Positions 1-5,383 of a stretch of DNA of 5,383 bases are shown here, piece after piece. How positions within the stretch are numbered: the stretch's first letter is position 1; every line of letters starts with the position of its first letter. This DNA comes from Flavobacteriaceae bacterium (GTDB taxonomy: Bacteria; Bacteroidota; Bacteroidia; Flavobacteriales; Flavobacteriaceae), in contig WFMU01000435.1 of assembly GCA_015488935.1 (NCBI GenBank), positions 1-5,383 on the forward strand, written 5' to 3'. Below the pieces are notes generated by a model that saw nothing but the letters and a program-made list of their open reading frames with translations, ran no database searches and was not told the DNA's origin. The position numbers were made by a program, and so were the translations under genes.

Positions 1-107
1 AAATAATATGGAATTCTCAAAAATAGCAAAAAAGAATATGTATTTTTGTTACTTAAATGTTAAAAAACTAATGAATTTTATGTTTTGTAGAACTTTCTTT
101 TGTGAAT

Positions 108-139
108 TTTGCTTGAAACAATAACAATTCTTATTTTTG
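108..139 (+). promoter_or_regulatory. Candidate Bacteroidetes-type promoter for the HupE-like gene
   Basis: TTTG at 108-111 and TATTTTTG at 132-139 are separated by 20 bases. This matches the -33 TTG/TTTG and -7 TAnnTTTG elements of the Bacteroidetes primary sigma factor, in both sequence and spacing. The -7 box ends only 4 bases before the ATG at 144, so transcription would start at or next to the start codon and the mRNA would be leaderless or nearly so. Another TATTTTTG lies at 41-48 but has no TTTG at the right distance upstream; if used, it would give a leader of about 90 nt. Placement is seen in the sequence; promoter activity is inferred. Confidence 0.5.
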
Positions 140-143
140 AATA

Positions 144-728
144 ATGGAAACATTTATTTTTTATGTAAACCAAGGATTTTTTCATGTACTCGATATAAAA
201 GCCTTAGACCACGTCTTATTTTTTATTGCATTAACCGTAGTTTATAGCTTTAGAAATTGGAAAAAAGCACTTCTTTTAATTACATTTTTTACCGTTGGTC
301 ATAGTTTAACTTTTGGATTATCTGCCTACGATTATTTAAACGTAAATGTAGATTTAGTAGAATTTTTAATACAAATAAACATATTAATACCACTAATTTT
401 AAATATTAATAATGTGGTAAAAAAGAAAGAAATACAACATAACAACGTAAACATTTATTTTGCTTTTTTCTTTGGATTAATTCACGGTTTGGGTTTTTCT
501 AATTACTTTAAAATATTATTAGACGATGGTGATGATAAATTAATACCTTTACTAGAATTTGCCTTAGGAATTGAATTTGCACAAATAGTTATTGTATTAT
601 TAGTTTTGGTGTTTGGTCATGTTTTTCAATATGTATTTAAACTAAAAAAGAAACTTTGGATTGTTTTAATTTCCATTGTTGTAATATTGCGAATAATTCC
701 GATGTTAATCGAAAGATTTCCTTTTTAA
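144..728 (+). CDS. HupE/UreJ-family membrane protein (putative metal permease)
   Basis: This 194-aa protein is almost entirely hydrophobic, with about six predicted membrane helices (roughly residues 20-36, 42-62, 72-92, 103-122, 137-160 and 171-189). It carries the polar signatures of the HupE/UreJ group: H14 plus ALDHVLFF (D22, H23), FTVGHSLTFG (H53), FGLIHGLGFS (H114) and FALGIEFAQ (E144, Q147). Some family members are nickel transporters beside hydrogenase or urease genes. Here no hydrogenase or urease gene is nearby, so the substrate is open; a divalent metal is the natural guess. The start is well fixed: the ATG at 144 is preceded by an in-frame TGA at 138-140, and the next Met is at residue 187. 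There is no obvious cleavable signal peptide, so the N terminus probably sits in the membrane. It is followed by a 76-bp gap before the deaminase gene. Family call firm; substrate unknown. Confidence 0.87.
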   Translation: METFIFYVNQGFFHVLDIKALDHVLFFIALTVVYSFRNWKKALLLITFFTVGHSLTFGLSAYDYLNVNVDLVEFLIQINILIPLILNINNVVKKKEIQHNNVNIYFAFFFGLIHGLGFSNYFKILLDDGDDKLIPLLEFALGIEFAQIVIVLLVLVFGHVFQYVFKLKKKLWIVLISIVVILRIIPMLIERFPF

Positions 729-774
729 AACTAAACTTTGGTAAGATTTTAACAATACTTTTCGTTTTTCTGAT

Positions 775-782
775 TACTTTTG
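775..782 (+). promoter_or_regulatory. Possible -7 element upstream of the deaminase gene
   Basis: TACTTTTG at 775-782 matches TAnnTTTG and lies 22 bases before the GTG start at 805. No TTG occurs 19-21 bases upstream of it, so only half of the promoter consensus is present. The 729-804 gap has no convincing terminator hairpin, so the deaminase gene could also be read through from the HupE-like gene. Confidence 0.25.
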
Positions 783-804
783 ATTTTTAATCTATCTTTT
801 ACTA

Positions 805-1221
805 GTGAAAAAACAAGAAAAATACGACAAAACATACCTAAAAATGGCTAAGGAATGGGCAAAATTATCACATTGTGAGCGTAAAAAAGTAGGAGCATTA
901 ATTGTAAAAGAACGCATGATAATATCCGATGGTTACAATGGTACACCAACAGGATTTGATAACTGTTGCGAAGATGAAAATGGCAATACCAAATGGCACG
1001 TATTACATGCAGAGGCAAATGCCATATTAAAAGTAGCATCCTCCACACAATCGTGTAAAAATGCAACTTTATATATTACACTATCACCATGCAAACAATG
1101 TAGTAAACTTATTCATCAAGCAGGATTTACACGATTGGTATATGCAGAGAAATATAAAGATACATCTGGATTAGATTTTTTAAAAAAAACAAATATAGAA
1201 TTGGTGCATTTGCCTTTTTGA
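805..1221 (+). CDS. dCMP deaminase (zinc-dependent cytidine/deoxycytidylate deaminase family)
   Basis: The predicted enzyme is a cytosolic deaminase converting dCMP to dUMP, the substrate of thymidylate synthase. The zinc and catalytic signature is complete: HAEANAI gives H68 (zinc ligand) and E70 (proton shuttle), and SPCKQC gives C96 and C99. The motif DGYNGTPTGFDN (residues 42-53) is typical of deoxycytidylate deaminases rather than tRNA or cytosine deaminases. Extra cysteines C24, C54 and C55 sit where some dCMP deaminases hold a second, structural zinc; that role is inferred. At 138 aa it is normal length and a single domain. The start is GTG: an in-frame TGA lies at 781-783, no ATG or TTG lies between it and 805, and the next Met (residue 14) would cut into the conserved YLKMAKEW helix. 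It is followed closely by a tandem repeat tract. Similar proteins are called ComEB in Bacillus, but nothing here points to competence. Confidence 0.94.
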   Translation: MKKQEKYDKTYLKMAKEWAKLSHCERKKVGALIVKERMIISDGYNGTPTGFDNCCEDENGNTKWHVLHAEANAILKVASSTQSCKNATLYITLSPCKQCSKLIHQAGFTRLVYAEKYKDTSGLDFLKKTNIELVHLPF

Positions 1222-1226
1222 GAAAT

Positions 1227-1294
1227 GAGAGAATAGAGAATAGAAAAGAGAGAATAGAAAAGAGAGAATAGAAAAGAGAGAATAGAAAAGAGAA
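1227..1294 (+). repeat. 14-bp tandem repeat, four perfect copies, purine-rich
   Basis: The unit GAATAGAAAAGAGA is repeated four times without a mismatch at 1238-1251, 1252-1265, 1266-1279 and 1280-1293. It is preceded by a half unit, GAATAGA (1231-1237), and GAGA (1227-1230). Apart from one T per unit (and one in the half unit), the + strand is all purine. It begins 5 bases after the deaminase stop and ends 20 bases before the ATG of the membrane protein gene. Each unit contains TAG, and because 14 is not a multiple of 3 the copies close all three forward frames. The unit is far too short, and has no spacers, for a CRISPR array. Perfect identity suggests recent slippage, so copy number probably varies among strains. 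Confidence 0.95.
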
Positions 1295-1313
1295 CAATAA
1301 AATACAAATTACA

Positions 1314-1697
1314 ATGCATACAAAAAAAGCATTAAAACTATTCCTTTTAGCAGGAGCAATTTATTTTTTTACAGTTGCCCTAGTCCATTTTTTTGGAATA
1401 AAAGTACCAATGTTATTTGTGTATTACGATGTAGAATCAACAACATATCAAGACAGAATTATTTCTGTTTTAAGTTTTTTGTTTTCTGTATTTTTGTATT
1501 CAGGTTACAAATTGGCAAACACCGAAATAGTAAAATATATTCTATTCGGAGGAATTATTGCTATTATCGGTTTAGCATCGAATAATTTTTTTACAAGAAT
1601 AACGTTTAGAAATAATCCAATTTATTGGATTGAAATTGGCTTATTAGGATTATATGTAATAGGATTGGTCATTTTTTATAAAAAAAGCAAAATATAA
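1314..1697 (+). CDS. Uncharacterised four-helix membrane protein upstream of the Ctp protease
   Basis: I do not recognise a named family for this 127-aa protein. Hydrophobicity suggests four membrane helices (about residues 8-28, 47-67, 73-90 and 104-123), with a short Lys-rich start (HTKKALK) and end (YKKSKI) that favour both termini in the cytoplasm. The most distinctive stretch runs from the end of helix 1 through the first loop (residues 25-49): VHFFGIKVPMLFVYYDV followed by ESTTYQDRI, with H25, Y37, Y38, D39, E41 and D47. A second polar loop between helices 3 and 4 reads TRITFRNNP (residues 94-102). The ATG at 1314 is preceded by an A-rich leader typical of Bacteroidetes and lies 20 bases after the 14-bp repeats. 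Its TAA directly abuts the ATG of the protease gene (TAAATG at 1695-1700), so the two are almost surely co-translated. A role as partner or substrate of the protease is inferred from position only. Confidence 0.85.
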   Translation: MHTKKALKLFLLAGAIYFFTVALVHFFGIKVPMLFVYYDVESTTYQDRIISVLSFLFSVFLYSGYKLANTEIVKYILFGGIIAIIGLASNNFFTRITFRNNPIYWIEIGLLGLYVIGLVIFYKKSKI

Positions 1698-3290
1698 ATG
1701 AAAATAAATAAAATATATCTACCATTATTTCTTTCCATTGCAACAGCAATAGGCATTTTTATTGGAAGCAATTTAGATTATAAAAATAAAACGGCAATGC
1801 TATTTGGAGATAGTCCACAAGAAGCAAAAATAAAACGATTAATTGATTTTATTGAATACGATTATGTAGATAATGTAAATACAGATAGTTTATTAGATGG
1901 TACAATAAAAAATATTGTTGCAAAATTAGATCCACACTCCGTTTATATACCAGCAAAAGACCATAGAAAAATTGATGAAAAAATGAATGGTAAATTTGTT
2001 GGAATAGGTATCCAATTTAGAATGTACAAAGACTCATTAACCGTAATAAAAACAATTAAAAATGGTCCTAGTGAAATTGCAGGAATTAAAGCAGGAGATC
2101 GTATTTTAATTGCAGATAAAGATACTATTTATGGTAAAAATATGAGTTCAGACGATATTATTAGTCGATTAAAAGGAAAAGCAAATACAAATATCGATTT
2201 ACAAATTTATCGAAAAAGTGAAGATAAATTACTTAATGTTAGTGTGATACGTGGCGATATTCCAATTAAAAGTATCGATGTTTCTTATATGATTGATGAT
2301 GTAATAGGCTATATTAAGTTAAATAGTTTTACAGCAACTTCTTATAAAGAATTTAAAGAAAGCCTTTTAAAATTAAAGAGAAAAGGAATGCAAAAATTAA
2401 TTTTAGATTTAAGAGGTAATCCTGGAGGATTTATAGGCGTTACTACCAGCATTATTGATGAGTTTTTAGAAGATGATAAATTAATGGTATATACCAAAGA
2501 TAAAAAAGGAAAAATAGAAAAAACTTATGCTACGGCAAAAGGAGATTTTGAAAAAGGAAAAATATACGTACTAATAGATGAAAATTCTGCATCAGCAAGT
2601 GAAATTTTAGCAGGAGCTTTACAAGATAATGATAAAGGAATTATTGTAGGAAGACGCTCTTTTGGTAAAGGCTTGGTACAACAAGATATGAAACTTGGCG
2701 ATGGCTCTTCGGTAAGATTAACAACAGCACGTTATTATACACCTACAGGACGTTCCATCCAAAAACCATACAGGCTAAATCATAAAAAAGAATATTACAG
2801 CGATGATTTTCGTAAAAGATTTGAATCGGGAGAACTAACAAGTAAAGATAGCATTCATGTAATAGATAGCTTAAAGTTTGAAACACCAAAAGGAAAAATA
2901 GTTTATGGTGGTGGCGGAATTACACCTGATGTATTTGTACCAATTGATACAACAAACGTTTTTAGTAATTACCATTTTAGAATAATGAATAATTTTGTGT
3001 TTAATTATATAGATACGCATCGAAAAGAATTTAATACGTTAACACTAGATACTTTTTTAGAAAATTTTGATAATGATGAGGTAATCTATAACGCATATAT
3101 CAAAAAAATAGACAAAAAATATTACCATAAACCAAAAATAGTCAAACTAATTAAATTTTACCTTAAAGCAAATTTTGCACAAGAACTCTTTGATGATGAA
3201 GGTTTTTATCGTGTAATAAACACCGATGATAACATGATTAAAAAAGTACTAGATTTAGAAATAAATCAAAATAATGATTTTAAAGATTAA
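1698..3290 (+). CDS. ctpA: C-terminal processing protease, S41A family (Ctp/Prc)
   Basis: This 530-aa serine protease should act on the periplasmic side of the inner membrane, trimming or degrading proteins after recognising their C termini. The N terminus (about residues 6-24) is an uncleaved-looking signal anchor with no lipobox. A helical segment (about 40-95, with KLDPHSVYI at 76-84) leads into a PDZ domain (about 97-188; GKFVGIGIQF, GIKAGDRIL). The peptidase core follows (about 200-358). LDLRGNPGG at 237-244 is the usual core strand and loop. The Ser-Lys pair is S299 in NSASASE and K324 in SFGKGLVQQ, with Q328 completing the set; the 25- and 4-residue spacings match those of E. coli Prc (S430, K455). 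TPTGRSIQ (348-355) closes the core. The C-terminal extension (about 420-530) is helical and charged, as in other Bacteroidetes members. All catalytic residues are present. It is the last gene of a rightward unit and shares a zero-base junction with the membrane protein gene. Confidence 0.97.
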   Translation: MKINKIYLPLFLSIATAIGIFIGSNLDYKNKTAMLFGDSPQEAKIKRLIDFIEYDYVDNVNTDSLLDGTIKNIVAKLDPHSVYIPAKDHRKIDEKMNGKFVGIGIQFRMYKDSLTVIKTIKNGPSEIAGIKAGDRILIADKDTIYGKNMSSDDIISRLKGKANTNIDLQIYRKSEDKLLNVSVIRGDIPIKSIDVSYMIDDVIGYIKLNSFTATSYKEFKESLLKLKRKGMQKLILDLRGNPGGFIGVTTSIIDEFLEDDKLMVYTKDKKGKIEKTYATAKGDFEKGKIYVLIDENSASASEILAGALQDNDKGIIVGRRSFGKGLVQQDMKLGDGSSVRLTTARYYTPTGRSIQKPYRLNHKKEYYSDDFRKRFESGELTSKDSIHVIDSLKFETPKGKIVYGGGGITPDVFVPIDTTNVFSNYHFRIMNNFVFNYIDTHRKEFNTLTLDTFLENFDNDEVIYNAYIKKIDKKYYHKPKIVKLIKFYLKANFAQELFDDEGFYRVINTDDNMIKKVLDLEINQNNDFKD

Positions 3291-3312
3291 ACGATAAATG
3301 TATTCTATCTCA

Positions 3313-3326
3313 AAAAATTAATTTTT
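3313..3326. terminator. A/T-only palindrome at convergent gene ends, possible weak bidirectional terminator
   Basis: AAAAATTAATTTTT is a perfect 14-bp palindrome whose arms can form a 5-bp A-T stem with a TTAA loop, followed by T-runs in both directions. It sits at the junction of the convergent protease and VF530 genes and contains the TAA stop of the latter (3318-3320). The short flanks TCTAT (3304-3308) and ATAGA (3331-3335) could extend the stem across a small internal loop. There is no G-C rich stem, so strength is doubtful, but nothing else in the 27-bp gap could end transcription. Confidence 0.35.
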
Positions 3327-3557
3327 AGGAATAGATTCCAAATACAATTCTTCTACTTTTTTTCTTGCCCAAGGTGTTGTTCTTAAAAATTTTAAGCAAG
3401 ATTTATAGGTTGGATTACTTTTAAAACAGTTGATATTAATACGCTCAGCTAATTTTTTAAAACCATACTCATCTATTAAAAATTCTAAAATATCGGCAAG
3501 TTTTACACCGTGTAACGGATTATTTGGTTGTTTTTTATCTGGATTGTTAGATTTCAT
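3318..3557 (-). CDS. VF530/DUF2132 family small protein
   Basis: This 79-aa protein matches the VF530 (DUF2132) family along nearly its whole length. The signatures are NNPLHG (residues 12-17) followed by V-x-L-x-x-IL, the central YGFKKLAERI (31-40), CFKSNP (44-49), then LKFLRTTPWARKKVEELYL (55-73). The family founder from Vibrio fischeri has a solved helical structure, and a nucleic-acid-binding role was proposed for it; the cellular role is unknown. The first 11 residues are Lys/Asn-rich and probably disordered. It follows the flavoenzyme gene with one base between stop and start (TAAAATG on the minus strand, 3561-3555), so translation is probably coupled and no separate promoter is expected. 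It is full length for the family, with no missing core motif. The functional link to the flavoenzyme is not known. Confidence 0.93.
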   Translation of the reverse strand: MKSNNPDKKQPNNPLHGVKLADILEFLIDEYGFKKLAERININCFKSNPTYKSCLKFLRTTPWARKKVEELYLESIPKN

Positions 3558-3558
3558 T

Positions 3559-5118
3559 TTATTTATATTGTTTAATTGCAGCTTCTACACAGCGTTCGCC
3601 ATCCATAGCAGCCGAAATTATACCACCTGCATAACCACCACCTTCTCCACAAGGAAAAAGTCCTTCTATTTCTGGATGTTCTAAATTTTCTGTTCTAGGA
3701 ATATTTACAGGCGATGATGTACGCGATTCTACACCAATAACATTCGCCTCTTCGGTATAAAAACCTTGCATTTTTTGTCCAAAAGCCTTTAAACCTTTAC
3801 GCAATCGTCCTCCAATAATTTTTGGAAGTAAAGAGTGTAGTGGAGCAGATTTTAAACCTGGTTGATACGAAGTAAGATTCAAATCATTAGATAATTTACC
3901 TTTCACAAAATCCGTTAAACGCTGTGCAGGAGCAGTTTGTGTTCTACCACCAGACTGCCAAGCTAGTTTTTCTAAATCTTTTTGAAACTGTAAACCTTTT
4001 AAAACACCGTATTGTTCGTATTTTTTTAAATCTTCTTCCGCATTTATTTCTACAACAATACCAGAATTGGCAAATAAACTATTTCGTTTAGAAGGCGACA
4101 TACCATTTACTACAACCTCGCCATTTGCGGTTGCCGCAGGAACAATAAAACCACCAGGACACATACAAAATGAGTAAACACCACGACCGCTAACTTGTTG
4201 TACCAAACTATAAGAAGCTGCTGGTAATAGCGCATTTCGTTCTCCAGAACAATGGTATTGAATGGAATCGATTATTTGTTGTGGATGTTCTACACGAACG
4301 CCCATTGCAAAAGATTTTGCTTTAAGTAAAAAATCCTTTTTATGTAATAATTCGTAAATATCTCTTGCCGAATGTCCTGTTGCTAAAATCACTGTATTTA
4401 CAGTCATTTCGGTACCATCTTTTAATAAAATCGCTTGTATTTTATTATGCTTAACTACAAAATCTGTAACGCGACTTTCAAAATAGATTTTACCACCATA
4501 TTTAAGGATGGTTTCTCTAATATTTTGAACTACTTTGGGTAATTTATTCGTTCCAATATGTGGATGTGCATCTACTAAAATTTGTTCTGTAGCACCATGA
4601 TATACCAAATTTTCAAAAATACGGCGTACATCGCCACGTTTTAAACTACGCGTGTAAAGTTTTCCGTCGGAATAAGTTCCTGCACCACCTTCGCCAAAGC
4701 AATAGTTAGAATCTTCATCTACAAAATGATTTTGATTAATGGCTTTTAAATCCCTACGGCGTTCTTGTACTTTTTTACCACGTTCTAAAACAATTGGTTT
4801 ATAACCTAGTTCTATACATCGCAATGCTGCATACATACCAGCAGGACCAAAGCCAATAATGTGAATTTCTTTGGCATTAGAAACATCTTTGTAAGCAAAT
4901 GAATAATCTGATTTTTCGGAAATTGATTCCTTAATATAAACCGCAATTTTATAGTTAAATTTGATTTCTGCTTTACGTGCATCAATCGATTTTCGCAAAA
5001 CTTTTACAGCAGTAATATCCTTTCTTGGCACATCTAAAAAGTAGGCTGCCTTTTGTTTTAAAATATCCTTTTTGCTTTCTTCATGCAAATTAATTCTAAT
5101 TTGAATCTCTTTTACCAT
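3559..5118 (-). CDS. NAD(P)/FAD-dependent dehydrogenase, COG2509 type
   Basis: This 519-aa protein belongs to the large uncharacterised FAD-dependent dehydrogenase group (COG2509), predicted to be a cytosolic flavoenzyme of unknown substrate. An N-terminal alpha/beta domain (about 1-80) has the family's RKSIDARK-type segment (42-49). The FAD Rossmann motif IGFGPAGMYAA (88-98) is followed by LERG with E112 placed to bind the FAD ribose. Next come the signature FGEGGAGTYSDGKL (141-154), ATGHSARD (246-253), AMGVRVEHP (271-279), SFCMCPGGF with C318 and C320 (316-324), and the C-terminal FAD-closing motif PCGEGGGYAGGI (489-500). The CMC pair looks suited to redox or metal chemistry, but this is inference. 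The start at 5118 gives the N terminus usual for the group; no in-frame start codon lies upstream nearby. It is the first gene of a two-gene leftward unit with the VF530 gene. No truncation is seen. Confidence 0.94.
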   Translation of the reverse strand: MVKEIQIRINLHEESKKDILKQKAAYFLDVPRKDITAVKVLRKSIDARKAEIKFNYKIAVYIKESISEKSDYSFAYKDVSNAKEIHIIGFGPAGMYAALRCIELGYKPIVLERGKKVQERRRDLKAINQNHFVDEDSNYCFGEGGAGTYSDGKLYTRSLKRGDVRRIFENLVYHGATEQILVDAHPHIGTNKLPKVVQNIRETILKYGGKIYFESRVTDFVVKHNKIQAILLKDGTEMTVNTVILATGHSARDIYELLHKKDFLLKAKSFAMGVRVEHPQQIIDSIQYHCSGERNALLPAASYSLVQQVSGRGVYSFCMCPGGFIVPAATANGEVVVNGMSPSKRNSLFANSGIVVEINAEEDLKKYEQYGVLKGLQFQKDLEKLAWQSGGRTQTAPAQRLTDFVKGKLSNDLNLTSYQPGLKSAPLHSLLPKIIGGRLRKGLKAFGQKMQGFYTEEANVIGVESRTSSPVNIPRTENLEHPEIEGLFPCGEGGGYAGGIISAAMDGERCVEAAIKQYK

Positions 5119-5122
5119 AAAG

Positions 5123-5130
5123 CAAAAATA
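5123..5130 (-). promoter_or_regulatory. Candidate -7 element for the flavoenzyme-VF530 unit
   Basis: On the minus strand TATTTTTG ends 4 bases before the ATG of the flavoenzyme gene, the same box and distance as at the HupE-like gene. No clear TTG -33 element lies 19-21 bases further upstream, so the promoter is only half supported. If active it would produce a leaderless or nearly leaderless mRNA. Confidence 0.33.
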
Positions 5131-5216
5131 AGGTTTAATTATAGTATTATCATCCGTTCGAGTAAAATTTGTAACTTTAAGAAATAAATTTTGTATTGCG
5201 GTTTTTTATGAAATAC

Positions 5217-5265
5217 CGATCTCGATACTATTTTTCTCCGTTTCTACGAAAAATCACTCGATAGG
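5217..5265. repeat. TCGA-rich hairpin element, probable dispersed intergenic repeat
   Basis: CTCGATA occurs twice in the same orientation, at 5221-5227 and 5257-5263. Between the copies, ATTTTTC (5230-5236) and GAAAAAT (5248-5254) form a perfect 7-bp stem around an 11-base loop, which itself contains CGT/ACG arms (5239-5241 and 5246-5248). The self-complementary TCGA cores can pair outside the stem across a small internal loop. Its CG content stands out from the surrounding A/T-rich sequence. I recall similar sequences (a TCGAGTGATTTTT-like arm and a TATCGAG-like arm) scattered between genes in Flavobacteriaceae genomes, but could not check this. Its structure is visible; its dispersed nature is inferred. 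Confidence 0.5.
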
Positions 5266-5383
5266 ACGTACTTGATAATAACAAAATCATTTCTTAGGTT
5301 TAGAATTTTTTATATTATTGTTCGATAAAAAACATACATAAGCAATGAAATAATAAGATAATACCCTATTTATAAAATCACAC

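Larger units (their letters stand above)
5119..5383. other. Non-coding right end of window
   Basis: No open reading frame of credible length occurs here on either strand, and no tRNA-like or riboswitch-like pattern is visible. The segment holds the possible promoter of the leftward unit (5123-5130), the TCGA/CGAT-rich hairpin element (5217-5265), and a 9-bp inverted repeat GTTTTTTAT (5201-5209) / ATAAAAAAC (5325-5333) that brackets that element. The final 50 bases are plain A/T-rich sequence, and the next gene must lie beyond the window. Confidence 0.7.

Noticed and set aside
725..752. TTAAAA (725-730) / TTTTAA (747-752) inverted repeat as a terminator of the HupE-like gene
   Set aside because: The stem is only 6 A-T pairs with a 16-base loop, too weak to call in such A/T-rich sequence.
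848..1066. 72-aa reading frame on the minus strand
   Set aside because: It lies wholly inside the well-supported deaminase gene on the opposite strand and its translation resembles no protein family; it is a shadow frame.
805..1221. Deaminase as part of an antiphage nucleotide-depletion system
   Set aside because: It is a single-domain housekeeping-type dCMP deaminase with no fused NTPase and no defence-type neighbours in the window.
1227..1294. CRISPR array interpretation of the tandem repeats
   Set aside because: The 14-bp units are contiguous with no spacers, and no cas gene is present.
1116..1319. 67-aa minus-strand frame with a hydrophobic, Leu/Phe/Ser-rich start
   Set aside because: It owes its length to the purine-rich 14-bp repeats, which carry no stops on the minus strand, and then runs antisense into the deaminase gene. 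There is no promoter or homology support.
3430..3684. 84-aa plus-strand frame
   Set aside because: It is antisense to both the VF530 gene and the end of the flavoenzyme gene, which have clear family motifs; the frame is incidental.
5208..5264. 18-codon plus-strand frame from ATG at 5208 to TAG at 5262-5264
   Set aside because: It is almost wholly made of the hairpin element, has no convincing promoter, and is too short to support as a gene.

Overview
The window is strongly A+T rich (roughly 70% by eye). It has dense gene packing, A-rich rather than Shine-Dalgarno-like leaders, and sequences matching the Bacteroidetes -7 consensus TAnnTTTG. All six proteins resemble families common in marine Flavobacteriia. 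The most likely source is a chromosome of Flavobacteriaceae or close relatives; genus cannot be assigned from this sequence. There are no rRNA or tRNA genes, no transposase, no CRISPR array and no phage genes.

Layout, left half (+ strand). After a 143-bp leader with a good candidate promoter comes a HupE/UreJ-family membrane protein (144-728). It is followed by a zinc-dependent dCMP/cytidine-type deaminase with a GTG start (805-1221). A purine-rich intergenic tract follows, holding four perfect copies of a 14-bp tandem repeat (1238-1293). Next is an uncharacterised 127-aa protein with four predicted membrane helices (1314-1697). Directly abutting it with no spacer is a membrane-anchored C-terminal processing protease of the S41A/Ctp family (1698-3290).

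Layout, right half (- strand). A two-gene unit is transcribed towards the left. A 519-aa FAD-dependent dehydrogenase of the COG2509 type (5118-3559) is followed after one base by a small VF530/DUF2132 protein (3557-3318). This unit and the protease gene converge on a 27-bp gap, which overlaps an A/T-only palindrome. The last 265 bp (5119-5383) are non-coding and contain a TCGA/CGAT-rich, hairpin-forming segment that looks like a dispersed intergenic repeat.

Functionally this is mostly housekeeping: pyrimidine nucleotide supply (dCMP to dUMP, towards dTTP), possible metal uptake (HupE-like), envelope proteolysis (Ctp, perhaps with its membrane-protein partner), and an orphan flavoenzyme co-transcribed with a possible nucleic-acid-binding protein. 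I do not see a clear new multi-gene system. The points most worth a second look are the 127-aa protein coupled to the protease, the 14-bp repeat in its leader, the flavoenzyme-VF530 pairing, the TCGA-rich repeat at the right end, and two genes whose -7 boxes sit only 4 nt from ATG, suggesting leaderless mRNAs.
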